Shown here piece after piece: positions 1 through 7,923 of a DNA stretch of 17,922 nt; the stretch's first letter is position 1, and every line of letters begins with the position of its first letter. The notes under the pieces were generated by a model. The model did not search any database. It saw nothing but the letters and a program-made list of their open reading frames with translations, and was not told the DNA's origin. This DNA comes from Sphingomonadales bacterium. GTDB taxonomy: Bacteria; Pseudomonadota; Alphaproteobacteria; Sphingomonadales; Sphingomonadaceae. The stretch is from positions 1 through 17,922 of the forward strand of contig JAGWUU010000024.1 of NCBI GenBank assembly GCA_028868335.1, read 5' to 3'. The position numbers and the translations under genes were made by a program.

Positions 1-35
1 GCCAACGGCGCGACGGCGTCATTCGCAAGCGCCCT

Positions 36-584
36 TCACAGTCCCCGATCTGGCAACATGCGTTGCAAAACGCCATCGTGCCAGCCGAAGTGGTGAACAA
101 GCGCCATCACGGCATGCCCGCCCGCAAGCACCAGAATAGCGTTGGCGCCCAGTTCATGCCAGCCGGTGATCCGCTCGGACAAGGCATGGCGCGCCGCCGG
201 GTCATAGCTGCCCAGCGCCGGAATCTTGAACAGCCCGAACAGGCTGTCGCCGCGCACCCAGGCATTGAGCAGGCCAAGAGCGATGGTGGCAATCAGCAGG
301 CCATAGAGCAGGAGATGGATCATCCTGGCGATCTGATCGAGCCGCGTCGTGTCTCTGGGAATGATCGTCCCCCCGTTGCGCCGCCATGCAATCCGCCAGG
401 CCAGGATCGTCAACAGGCCGACCCCCGTAATGATGTGGACCGAGCGTGCGTCCACCCGCAACGGCCCCTTGGGAAACGTGTCGATGGCATGGGCGCCGAT
501 CCACAGAAACACTACCAGCGCGGCGGTGAGCCAGTGCAGGGCGATTGTACGTCGATCGTAACGCTGCGGTGTTGCGGATGCCAT
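36..584 (-). CDS. Cytochrome b561 family protein
   Basis: This is a four-helix inner-membrane diheme b-type cytochrome of the bacterial CybB/b561 family, which passes electrons between ubiquinone and other redox partners. The 182-residue length fits the family (about 176 residues in E. coli CybB). Four histidines sit at the expected heme-ligand spacing: H17 (ALHWL), H50 (VHIITG), H143 (GWHELG) and H157 (GGHAV). Hydrophobic segments cover roughly residues 14-33, 50-68, 88-110 and 144-165. I chose the ATG at 584 (MASATPQ); an in-frame GTG at 599 would add five residues, and neither start has a strong Shine-Dalgarno. The gene lies downstream of the TonB receptor on the same strand, separated from it by a strong hairpin, so co-transcription is uncertain. 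The family is confident; the physiological partner is unknown. Confidence 0.9.
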   Translation of the reverse strand: MASATPQRYDRRTIALHWLTAALVVFLWIGAHAIDTFPKGPLRVDARSVHIITGVGLLTILAWRIAWRRNGGTIIPRDTTRLDQIARMIHLLLYGLLIATIALGLLNAWVRGDSLFGLFKIPALGSYDPAARHALSERITGWHELGANAILVLAGGHAVMALVHHFGWHDGVLQRMLPDRGL

Positions 585-601
585 GGATTGTCTCGTCACA
601 A

Positions 602-613
602 ATGTTCGAACAT
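602..613. repeat. 12-bp perfect palindrome ATGTTCGAACAT
   Basis: The sequence ATGTTCGAACAT is its own reverse complement. It lies 18 bases upstream of the chosen cytochrome b561 start and shares its last three bases with the foot of the hairpin at 611-654. It could be an operator for the cytochrome gene or simply an extension of the hairpin region. No family of regulator can be assigned from the sequence alone. Confidence 0.4.
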
Positions 614-654
614 CCCGCCGGCGGTCCCATCGGGCGGACCGTTCCGGCGGGATG
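611..654 (-). terminator. Strong GC-rich hairpin after the TonB receptor
   Basis: CATCCCGCCGG (611-621) pairs perfectly with CCGGCGGGATG (644-654), and inside it CGGTCC (622-627) pairs with GGACCG (636-641). The result is a 17-bp stem with a two-base bulge and an eight-base loop. It begins 26 bases after the TonB-receptor stop, where a rho-independent terminator would sit. On the minus strand it is followed by TTCGAACATTTGTG, which is only moderately T-rich, so termination may be partial. It may act as a terminator or as an intra-operon mRNA-stabilising or attenuating structure before the cytochrome. Confidence 0.6.
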
Positions 655-679
655 CTCTATCCTCACTCGACCGTTCGGA

Positions 680-3600
680 TCAGAACTTGGCCTTCATCGA
701 AAGATACCAGGTCCTGCCGATCGTATCATAGAGCGCGGAATCGGTACGGAGCGGCGCCGCGCTGACGTAAGGCGGGTCCTTGTCCGTCAGGTTGGTCAAC
801 CCTGCGCCGAGCGAGAAATGCTCGTTGATCTTGTAGTGCGCCTCAAGATCAAGGTAGCTGTAGGCCGAAACGCCGGCAGTGGTCGCCGATGGATTGGTGA
901 CACGGTCGACGTGCTTCATCCCGCCGATGTAGCGCCAGCGCAACGTGCCGGAAAATCCACCATTCGAATAAGTGACGCCGGTATTCGCCTTCCACTTGGG
1001 ATGCGAGATGTCACCAGTGCCGGGGTCATAACCGATGCTGCCAGCATAGTTGAGCGTCGGAGAACCGAAGAGTCCGGCAACCTTGTAGTTCTTCAGATAC
1101 GACACGACCGAGTTGAAGGCGATCTTGCCTGCCTTGGATGATGCCCCAAGAGCATCAAGGCCGAAGCTCCAGTTGAACTGGGTGTCGATCCCGCTCACGG
1201 TGTAGGTGGCGAAGTTGAACAGCCCCTGCTGGCTCGATGTGATTACACCGCTCGAAGCGTCCCGCTGTATGCGAAGGCAATAGGCGTTGGTGGACGAATA
1301 GGTCGGATTGCTGACGCCATCCGAATTGAAGCAGCGCGGCAGGATGTCGGTGAGATTGAGCGATCCGATCGCGTTGCTGATCTTGATGTTGTAATAATCA
1401 ACGGAAATTTGGAGATTGCGGAACATTGAGCTGTTGAATTCGGGCGAAATGACCGCGCCAATGGACCAGGTGTTGGCCTTTTCCGGGGTCAGCGTGGTGT
1501 TGCTGCCCGTCGTGCCCTGAACGGAGTTCGAGCCATAGCTGTAGGAGTCGATCAGGGCAGAGGGCACGCCCTGAGCGAGGCACAGTGTTTTCACCTGAGC
1601 CGCATTGGCACCGGTGCGGAAGTTACTCGCCACGTCGCACGGATCGCCAGCATTGGGCGTGTTGCCGATGCTGACCTGGGCATTGGTGATCGGGCCATAG
1701 AGGTCTTCCAGGCTCGGCGCCCGGATCGCCACCGAATAACCCCCGCGGAAGCGGACCTGCTCCACCGGTGCCCAGCTCGCATCGGCCTTCCAGGTGCTCT
1801 TGCCCGAGAACGTGTCATACTTGGAGTAACGATAGCCAAGGTCGAGCGAGAGTTCCTTGAAGAACGGTCTGTCGCTGAGCAGCGGCAGCAGCAATTCACC
1901 GAACACTTCCTTGACCTTCTGGCGTCCCGACGCCGCGGAAATCGAGCCGAACGGCAGGGAATCCCCGGTGATCAGCGCGTTGTCCGGCTGATAGTTGAAG
2001 CTGGTTTCCCGATAGTCCGCGCCCAGGGCGAAGCTGGCATCGCCGCCCGGCAGTCGGAACAGCGGGCCTTCAAGGGTCGCTTCGACCACCTTCTGGGTCT
2101 GAACGTTGACGTTGTGGTCGGTGCGACCGGCATATTCCAGGCAAGCCGCGGTTAGTGGATGGTTCCCCAGCGGATTCCACGCATAGCCTTTGCAGGTGCC
2201 CGCGCTGCCGGTGTAGTTGGCGGTGCCGTTCAACATAGCCGTGATGGCGGATATGCTGGCATCGCCCGCCGTGTTGTTGGTAAACTGGGTATGGCCCAGC
2301 GATCCATAGACGTCCCACTTCAGACGGGTGCCGGGAATGTCTCCCTTGAGGCCGGCAAGCGCTTGCCACACGTCGTATTTGAACGTCTCGACCCGGTTGC
2401 CGAACGGCGCCAGCAGTGCAGTAACCCTGAGGGTCCCCGTCGGCGAGGCGGGGGTGCCCGAATTCAGGATCGACATCAACGCCGCGTTGCCTTGCACGAA
2501 CGGATTGCTCATCGGCAGTTGCAGCGTGAGCGAACCGGACTCCTTGCTCGATCCCGGGCCGGTGCGGTCGATCGCCGACGATTCCATGAAATTGAACTGG
2601 CCGTAAGTGGTGATGTGCTCGTTCAGTTCATAGTCGGCGTTGGCAAAGGCGTTGTACTTGGTCAGCGGCACCTGCACGTCGAACAATTGCCCGAGCGCCA
2701 CCTGAACCTTGTAGCAGCGGCTATCCAGATCGCCGTTGCCGATGTTGATTCCGGTCATCGTGCCGAGGCCACGATAGTTCTGGACGCAATTCGGTGCTGC
2801 CTTGGTCGTGAAGATGGTTCCATCGGCGTTGACGCCGATCGAACCGTTGTACGTGCCCGAACCCGCGATCGGGGTTGTTCCGGAATAGCCGGCAAGCACG
2901 GCATTGACGGCAGCGATCGTCGGCTTTCCACCGGCATAGTTGCCGGGGTTGATCATGCCTTCGGGCGGGCGGGCCAGCTCGCGCGTGTCGGTAAAGAAGG
3001 AGCGCGAAGAACCCAGGACGGTGGCGCGATCGGAATATCCGAATGCGAGCATGGCGTGACCGCGATCCTCGGCGAAGCTTCCCCCGATGATGCCGCTGAT
3101 CTGGTTGGTGGCGCCGTCGCCCCGCGTTGTCGCTCCGTGCTGGACATCCAGTTCGATGCCGCTGAACTTCTTCTTGAGCTTGAAGTTGACGACGCCCGCT
3201 ACCGCGTCCGAGCCATACGCAGCGGACGCGCCGCCGGTGATGACCTCGACATTGTCCACCAGAGCCGTCGGGATTTCGTTCAGGTCGATGGCGCCGCTTG
3301 GGGCCGACGACATGAGCCGACGCCCATCAAGCAAAACGAGCGAACGGTTGGGGCCGAGGCCACGAAGATCGCTGTAGGACTGCCCGCCCGCGAAGGACAG
3401 ACCGCCGCCCTGAACATTGGGGTTGCTGTTGCTCGCACCCTGGCCCGCCGCAAATTGGGGCATTTGACCAAGAACGCCATCGAGTGAGGGCGAACCCGAA
3501 GCCTTGATCGCCGAGGCGTCGACCGTGGAAATCGGGCTTTCGGATTTGTAGTCGCGCCGGGTGATGCGTGAACCGGTGACGACGATTTCGCTTTCTTTTG

Positions 3601-3739
3601 GAGCCGTGGACTGCGCGTCCGCCGGTTGACCTTCGCCCGGCGCCTGCTGCGCCCGTGCAGGGTTTGGCAAGGCGGCGAGCATGGCGAGACTCGAACCGCA
3701 AACCAGAAGGCCCTGGCGAATCCCCGTGTTCATTTTCAT
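680..3739 (-). CDS. TonB-dependent receptor (outer membrane)
   Basis: This is a TonB-dependent outer-membrane receptor of 1019 residues, which imports a bound substrate using energy from TonB-ExbBD. Residues 1-30 form a signal peptide ending ARA before QQAP. A TonB box-like EIVVTGSR follows at 51-58, then a plug domain carrying YSDLRGLGPNRSLVLLDGRR and the typical YGSDAVAGVVNF. A large beta-barrel ends in the terminal aromatic motif (LSMKAKF). No STN signalling domain is present, so direct anti-sigma signalling is unlikely. I chose the ATG at 3739 because it begins a good signal peptide and follows a strong purine-rich ribosome site (GGGAGAGGGAAC); the frame is open for 25 more codons upstream. 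It lies 160 bases downstream of the Bug-LuxR regulator on the same strand, and this gap holds two inverted repeats. The substrate cannot be read from sequence; a ligand shared with the regulator and the divergent symporter is an inference. Confidence 0.95.
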   Translation of the reverse strand: MKMNTGIRQGLLVCGSSLAMLAALPNPARAQQAPGEGQPADAQSTAPKESEIVVTGSRITRRDYKSESPISTVDASAIKASGSPSLDGVLGQMPQFAAGQGASNSNPNVQGGGLSFAGGQSYSDLRGLGPNRSLVLLDGRRLMSSAPSGAIDLNEIPTALVDNVEVITGGASAAYGSDAVAGVVNFKLKKKFSGIELDVQHGATTRGDGATNQISGIIGGSFAEDRGHAMLAFGYSDRATVLGSSRSFFTDTRELARPPEGMINPGNYAGGKPTIAAVNAVLAGYSGTTPIAGSGTYNGSIGVNADGTIFTTKAAPNCVQNYRGLGTMTGINIGNGDLDSRCYKVQVALGQLFDVQVPLTKYNAFANADYELNEHITTYGQFNFMESSAIDRTGPGSSKESGSLTLQLPMSNPFVQGNAALMSILNSGTPASPTGTLRVTALLAPFGNRVETFKYDVWQALAGLKGDIPGTRLKWDVYGSLGHTQFTNNTAGDASISAITAMLNGTANYTGSAGTCKGYAWNPLGNHPLTAACLEYAGRTDHNVNVQTQKVVEATLEGPLFRLPGGDASFALGADYRETSFNYQPDNALITGDSLPFGSISAASGRQKVKEVFGELLLPLLSDRPFFKELSLDLGYRYSKYDTFSGKSTWKADASWAPVEQVRFRGGYSVAIRAPSLEDLYGPITNAQVSIGNTPNAGDPCDVASNFRTGANAAQVKTLCLAQGVPSALIDSYSYGSNSVQGTTGSNTTLTPEKANTWSIGAVISPEFNSSMFRNLQISVDYYNIKISNAIGSLNLTDILPRCFNSDGVSNPTYSSTNAYCLRIQRDASSGVITSSQQGLFNFATYTVSGIDTQFNWSFGLDALGASSKAGKIAFNSVVSYLKNYKVAGLFGSPTLNYAGSIGYDPGTGDISHPKWKANTGVTYSNGGFSGTLRWRYIGGMKHVDRVTNPSATTAGVSAYSYLDLEAHYKINEHFSLGAGLTNLTDKDPPYVSAAPLRTDSALYDTIGRTWYLSMKAKF

Positions 3740-3821
3740 TGTTCCCTCTCCCTGGACCAATCCTCGGCCCTTTTTGGTGGCGTGACGTGAGACAGGGTGT
3801 TGATGGAATGGCAAAGCAGCA

Positions 3822-3880
3822 ATCCGTCATATGTCGCAATCGGCGACACCGGCGGTTTCCCGGTCCGGCAAATGACGGAT
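3822..3880. promoter_or_regulatory. Paired inverted repeats upstream of the TonB receptor
   Basis: ATCCGTCAT (3822-3830) and ATGACGGAT (3872-3880) are perfect 9-bp inverted copies whose starts are 50 bp apart, close to five helical turns. Just inside the first arm is a second perfect dyad, TGTCGC-N5-GCGACA (3832-3848). They lie in the 160-bp gap between the Bug-LuxR regulator and the TonB receptor, upstream of the receptor's start. This arrangement fits operators bound by a dimeric regulator, possibly the adjacent LuxR-type protein, but binding is inferred only from position. No convincing -35/-10 pair was found. Confidence 0.45.
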
Positions 3881-3899
3881 CGGGCCAGATGCATGCCGA

Positions 3900-5288
3900 T
3901 CAGAAGCGCAGGTCTTCAAGGAAGTGGGCGGAGAATTCCGAACGGTTGGGCAAGCCCGATTTGGCGTAGATCGCCTGGGCCTGCTGGCGAACGGTGCGCT
4001 CGCTGGTGCCGCGCGCTGCGGCGATCTCCTTGAACTGCAACCCCTTGAGGATCATCCAGCCGATTTCCATCTCCGCGCTGGATAACTGCCAGGCTTCGAG
4101 TTGCCTGGTAATCCCGGCGCGCTCGCCGGCTTCGTCCCGGTTGCCGACCGCGGGCAGCGATCGGAATTCCTCAAGCGCGTCAAGGGCGCGCTGCAACTCG
4201 CGGTCCTTGTCGCGCGCCGCATGGCGTTGCCAGGCGATCGCCAGCGTCAGCAGTCCCGCGATGAAAAAGCCGAGCAGGGCATAGCGCCATGGACGCGCCA
4301 GCATGTCCTTCACCCCGCTCCCCCAATGCGAGGAGCCGGTATCTTGCGACAGCAAAAGCCTGGCCCGTTGCCGGTCGGTTGCGATTTGCGCGCTGAAGGC
4401 AGAGGGCGAGCCATCGGGCATGCGCCAGCCATGGCTGGCGATCTCCTGCGCCCAGGCCGGACTGGCGCGCATCAGGTCAAAGACCCTCGCGATCGCCTGT
4501 CGCTGCGCGACGGGCGCCTTGGGTGATACGAACACCCCCTTCCAGTCGGTGAAATCCAGATCGAGCCCGGCCTCGCGCATCGTCGGTACGTCAACTCCGG
4601 TCAGTCTGTTGGCGGGGGAAATTGCCAGCAGCCGCAATTGACCCCTGCCGGGGTAGGCCGCGAATTCCTCGTAGCTGCGGATCGCGACATACTGCGGTCC
4701 CTTCATCAACCGATCGAGTACCGGATCGCCCCCACCCGGTATGGCGATGAATTTGAGCTGATCGTGCGGAACCCGCAACTTTGCGGCGATGGACCGCAGC
4801 AGGATTTCGTCAGCGCTCCCCGGAGAGCCGCCGACCCATTCGATCTGGTCGGGATCGGTGCGGACAACCTCGATCAGGTCGCCAAGCGAATGGATCGGAC
4901 TATCGGAACGCACCGCGATCGTCAGGGCGACCTGGCTGAGCTGGCACACCGGTTCAAGATCGGCGAGCGACACAACCGCGTGATTTTCCGCTTCGGCGCC
5001 AAGGGTCGTCACGCCGCTGATGAAGATGGTCGGCACGGCGAAATCGGATTGCCCTTCGAACTGGGCCAGGGCGATCAATCCACCCGCACCGGGGGAGTGA
5101 CGAATCTCGATATTCCCGACAACGCCGTCAGATTGCAGGACCTTGGCGACCGACTGCGCTGTGCGGTCATAACCGCCGCCAGCGGCCGCTGGAACGACGA
5201 TGACCAGACGATCGAGAATCGGCGCAGCCTCGCCCCGCCCGGGCAGGGCGAACAAGGCCAGCACACAAAGCATCGTCAGTAGCCGCAC
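3900..5288 (-). CDS. Membrane one-component regulator: Bug/TctC sensor domain fused to LuxR-type HTH
   Basis: This 462-residue protein joins two families. Residues 1-22 are a signal or anchor sequence. Residues about 24-312 match the Bug/TctC periplasmic solute-binding fold of tripartite tricarboxylate transporters, with PAAAGGGYDRTAQSVA at 33-48, PGAGG at 66-70 and VPTMREAGLDLDFTDWKG at 234-251. A single membrane helix follows at about 336-353 (YALLGFFIAGLLTLAIAW), then a charged, probably coiled segment (357-395). A LuxR/GerE HTH occupies 402-458 (LKGLQFKEIAAARGTSERTV, ending in FLEDLRF). The topology implies a periplasmic sensor driving a cytoplasmic DNA-binding domain, as in ToxR/CadC-type regulators but with different modules. 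I chose the GTG at 5288 because AGGGAGG lies six bases upstream and it starts a compact signal peptide; a TTG at 5363 is the alternative. The gene is divergent from a citrate-like symporter. No TctA/TctB membrane subunits are nearby, so a transport role is unlikely. The domain calls are confident; the ligand and targets are inferred. Confidence 0.9.
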   Translation of the reverse strand: MRLLTMLCVLALFALPGRGEAAPILDRLVIVVPAAAGGGYDRTAQSVAKVLQSDGVVGNIEIRHSPGAGGLIALAQFEGQSDFAVPTIFISGVTTLGAEAENHAVVSLADLEPVCQLSQVALTIAVRSDSPIHSLGDLIEVVRTDPDQIEWVGGSPGSADEILLRSIAAKLRVPHDQLKFIAIPGGGDPVLDRLMKGPQYVAIRSYEEFAAYPGRGQLRLLAISPANRLTGVDVPTMREAGLDLDFTDWKGVFVSPKAPVAQRQAIARVFDLMRASPAWAQEIASHGWRMPDGSPSAFSAQIATDRQRARLLLSQDTGSSHWGSGVKDMLARPWRYALLGFFIAGLLTLAIAWQRHAARDKDRELQRALDALEEFRSLPAVGNRDEAGERAGITRQLEAWQLSSAEMEIGWMILKGLQFKEIAAARGTSERTVRQQAQAIYAKSGLPNRSEFSAHFLEDLRF

Positions 5289-5346
5289 GCCCGTCCTCCC
5301 TTCCGGCCCGCTGCCTTCTATCCGCTGTCTGTCGGACGAAGCAACC

Positions 5347-5378
5347 CCGCCAGCGGACGCCAATAGGTCATCTGGCGG
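5347..5378. promoter_or_regulatory. Candidate operator in the regulator/symporter divergent region
   Basis: CCGCCAG (5347-5353) and CTGGCGG (5372-5378) form a perfect 7-bp inverted repeat with an 18-base spacer. An overlapping CCAAT (5360-5364) / ATTGG (5379-5383) pair adds a second small dyad. The 174-base gap between the divergent starts (5289-5462) must hold both promoters, so an operator here is plausible. Arms this short and GC-rich can occur by chance, and no clear -35/-10 pair was recognised. Confidence 0.3.
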
Positions 5379-5462
5379 ATTGGTGCGGTGGCGACCGTGC
5401 GTGCATAGCCGCCCTCAACGAAATGTATCCCGGGGGCGACGCCTCCGATGGAGAGGCAAGCA

Positions 5463-6767
5463 ATGGAAGATGATCAAAGCATGCCCGCAGGGCGTGCGCG
5501 CTTGATAGGCAAGGTGTTGCGCGTCGCGGGGGGCAACTTCCTCGAGCAATACGACTTCTTCGTCTATGGCTTCTACGCGACATATATCGCCAAGGCCTTT
5601 TTCCCAGCCAACAGCGAAGCGGCGTCGATCATGCTGTCGTTGGCGACGTTCGGGATAGGTTTTCTGATGCGTCCGATCGGCGCGGTGGTTTTGGGTGCCT
5701 ATATCGACCGGGTGGGACGACGGCAGGGGCTGCTGGTGACGCTGGGGGCGATGGCGATCGGCACGCTGACGATTACCTTCACGCCAAGCTATGCATCGAT
5801 AGGGATCCTGGCCCCGGCGATCGTCGTGGCTGGGCGGTTGCTCCAGGGCTTTTCGGCAGGGGCCGAACTGGGCGGCGTTTCGGTGTACCTTTCCGAAATC
5901 GCGCGGCCGGGGCAGCGCGGCTTCTATGTTGCGTGGCAGTCTGCCAGCCAGCAGGTAGCGGTGCTGTTCGCCGCGGCGTTCGGCTTCGTGCTGGCCAACC
6001 AATTGGGCGAAGCGCGGATGGAGGAGTGGGGCTGGCGCATTCCAATGGGGGTTGGCTGCGCGATCATTCCACTGATCCTGTGGCTGCGCGGATCGCTTGA
6101 AGAAACCGAAGCCTTCATGAAGCAGGACCACAAACCGCACAGCCTTGGCGAAGTGTCGAAGCTGCTGGTCGGTCACTGGCAGCCGATCCTGCTCGGTGCG
6201 ATGCTGGTGACTTTTACTACCACCGCCTTCTACATGATCACCGCCTATACCCCGACCTTCGGCAAGGCGGAGCTGAAACTGGCGCCCGATCAGGTCTTGC
6301 TGGTGACTGCGGCCGTGGGGGTTTCAAACCTGTTCTGGCTGCCGGTAGGGGGCGCACTGTCCGACCGGATCGGGCGTTTCCCGATGCTGCTGGCGATGCC
6401 CGTGATGACCATCCTGTGCGCTTATCCGATCATGGCCTGGCTGGTCCATGCGCCTAGCCTTGGCCGCTTGTTGGCGACCGTTCTGGTTTATTCTGCGTTC
6501 TACGGCCTCTACAACGGTTCGATGGTGCCATTGCTGACGGAATTCGTTCCGCCGAATATCCGGACCGCCGCCTTCTCGCTCGCCTACAGCCTGGCGACTG
6601 CGCTGTTCGGCGGTTTCACGCCGCTGGTATCCACGGCGCTGATCGCCCACACCGGGAACAAGGCAGCGCCGGCCTTGTGGCTGTGCCTGGCGGGGGCGAT
6701 CAGCATCGTCGGAGCGCTGCTGGTTCGTGCGCGAACCAAGCCATCCTATTCTGAGTGGGGAGACTGA
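5463..6767 (+). CDS. MHS-family MFS H+ symporter, citrate/tricarballylate-like
   Basis: This is a 12-helix inner-membrane symporter of the metabolite:H+ symporter branch of the MFS, 434 residues long. The family loop-2 motif is at about 78-93 (GAYIDRVGRRQGLLVT), and GRLLQGFSAGAELGGVSVYL lies at 124-143. The N-terminal FLEQYDFFVYGFYATYIAKA stretch and the WQSASQQVA segment resemble, from memory, citrate and tricarballylate symporters (CitA/TcuC) more than ProP, KgtP or ShiA. I chose the ATG at 5463 because GGAGAGG stands six bases upstream; the in-frame ATG at 5448 is less well placed. The gene is divergent from the Bug-LuxR regulator and only one base separates its stop from the next ATG, so it forms a coupled pair with the propeller gene. 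An organic di- or tricarboxylate is the likely cargo, but the exact acid is unknown. Confidence 0.88.
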   Translation: MEDDQSMPAGRARLIGKVLRVAGGNFLEQYDFFVYGFYATYIAKAFFPANSEAASIMLSLATFGIGFLMRPIGAVVLGAYIDRVGRRQGLLVTLGAMAIGTLTITFTPSYASIGILAPAIVVAGRLLQGFSAGAELGGVSVYLSEIARPGQRGFYVAWQSASQQVAVLFAAAFGFVLANQLGEARMEEWGWRIPMGVGCAIIPLILWLRGSLEETEAFMKQDHKPHSLGEVSKLLVGHWQPILLGAMLVTFTTTAFYMITAYTPTFGKAELKLAPDQVLLVTAAVGVSNLFWLPVGGALSDRIGRFPMLLAMPVMTILCAYPIMAWLVHAPSLGRLLATVLVYSAFYGLYNGSMVPLLTEFVPPNIRTAAFSLAYSLATALFGGFTPLVSTALIAHTGNKAAPALWLCLAGAISIVGALLVRARTKPSYSEWGD

Positions 6768-6768
6768 C

Positions 6769-7860
6769 ATGCGCCGTGCACTTTTGCCTCTGCTGGCCCT
6801 TGCGACGATCGCCGCCGCCCCCGCACCCGATCCCGAGGATGCCAGGGCACCGATCCCGGCGGGGTTCTATCGCCTCGCCGCCGAGGTGAAGCTGCCGGGC
6901 AAGGCACCCGACTGGGACTACCTCGCCCATGATGCGGCGCGCGGGCATTTGTTCGTCGCCCGGCGCGGGGCTGGGCTTTGGGTATTCGACACTCGCCGCC
7001 AGCGCCTGCTCAAGCATATCGCCAACACCGAGGGAGCGGGCGCAACACTTCTGATTCCCGCACTCGGCCGCGGCTATTCGACGAATGAAGACGGCTCGAC
7101 CACAGTGTTCGACCTCTCCACTCTGACGCCGCTGCGCCGGGTCAAGTTCGCAGAGGATGCCGACGCGGCTAGCTACGATCCAGTCACCGGACGCATCGCG
7201 TTCGTATCGGCTGACAGCCAGCGGGTCACGCTGGTCGAGGCGCGCAGCCTGAAAGTCGTCGGCCATGTCGCGCTAACGGCGAAGAAGGCCGATGCGTCGG
7301 TTGGCGATGGCGCGGGGCACATCCTGCTCAACGAGCGCGACCGGGCGATGCTCGCGCGGATTGACGCCGCCACCGGCACGATCACCGCTGAATGGCCTAC
7401 CACCGGCTGCACCCAACCCACAGGGCTGGCTTATGATCCCGTCCGGCACCGGGCCTTCGTCGGCTGTCGGGGCGCCAAACCGGTGCTGGCCGTAGTCAAT
7501 ACCGACACCGGCGCTGTGGTGCAGACACTTGATCTCGGGCGGGGCAACGATGGAGTGGTTTTCGATCCGATCAGGCGCCGGATCATCACCACCAATGGGG
7601 TGGACGCCAACATCGTTATCTTTCGTCAGGACGATGCCGACCACTACCGGCTGGAACAGGTGATCGCCACGCGGCCCAACGCCCGGACCATTGCCTACGA
7701 TCCCGCACGGCAACGGATATTCACGGTAACCGCGGAAGGCGTGGTAAACCCAGCCGAACCCGTCAACACCGGCCCTTCGCCGTTCTACCCCAACGCTTAT
7801 TACGACAACAGCTTCACGGTGCTCACTTATGCGCCTGTCGGGAAGCGGCCCGTGAAATAG
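6769..7860 (+). CDS. Secreted YncE-like beta-propeller protein
   Basis: This 363-residue protein has a short signal peptide (about 1-17, ending AAA before PAPDP) and then repeated blades of the YVTN/YncE type. Recurring units include WDYLAHDAARGHLFVARRG, ASYDPVTGRIAFVSADS, GLAYDPVRHRAFVGCRG and VVFDPIRRRIITTNGVD, consistent with a six- or seven-bladed propeller in the periplasm. Two cysteines, in TTGCTQ and VGCRG, are near each other and could form a disulfide. No enzymatic motif is evident. The ATG at 6769 follows GGGGAGA at good spacing and begins the signal peptide; longer in-frame starts would lie inside the transporter gene. It is one base downstream of the symporter stop and so is almost certainly co-translated. 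YncE-like proteins often sit beside TonB receptors and transporters in sphingomonads, but their job is not settled. Confidence 0.85.
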   Translation: MRRALLPLLALATIAAAPAPDPEDARAPIPAGFYRLAAEVKLPGKAPDWDYLAHDAARGHLFVARRGAGLWVFDTRRQRLLKHIANTEGAGATLLIPALGRGYSTNEDGSTTVFDLSTLTPLRRVKFAEDADAASYDPVTGRIAFVSADSQRVTLVEARSLKVVGHVALTAKKADASVGDGAGHILLNERDRAMLARIDAATGTITAEWPTTGCTQPTGLAYDPVRHRAFVGCRGAKPVLAVVNTDTGAVVQTLDLGRGNDGVVFDPIRRRIITTNGVDANIVIFRQDDADHYRLEQVIATRPNARTIAYDPARQRIFTVTAEGVVNPAEPVNTGPSPFYPNAYYDNSFTVLTYAPVGKRPVK

Positions 7861-7923
7861 GCGCATCGCGGGTCACAGGGAGCCAGTGACGTTGCGTGTC
7901 GATCCCGGCACGCCATCGTTCGG

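Noticed and set aside
1..35. A gene fragment at the left edge
   Set aside because: Only 35 bases precede the cytochrome stop, too little to assign any coding or RNA feature.
2159..3487. A 442-codon open frame on the plus strand opposite the TonB receptor
   Set aside because: The minus strand encodes a complete receptor with signal peptide, plug and barrel. The antisense frame has no ribosome site or recognisable domain and reflects GC-rich third positions.
3900..5288. An ordinary Bug transport-binding protein with an unrelated downstream HTH gene
   Set aside because: The frame is continuous through the Bug domain, membrane helix and HTH with no stop or internal ribosome site, and no TctA/TctB genes are nearby.
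5463..6767. ProP-like betaine or carnitine transporter
   Set aside because: Tempting given the carnitine genes to the right, but the N-terminal and WQSASQQVA segments match citrate/tricarballylate symporters, and the gene pairs with the Bug-domain regulator instead.
7872..7890. GTCAC/GTGAC stem between the convergent propeller and POT genes as a terminator
   Set aside because: The stem has only five base pairs, a nine-base loop and no T-run on either side, so it is too weak to call.
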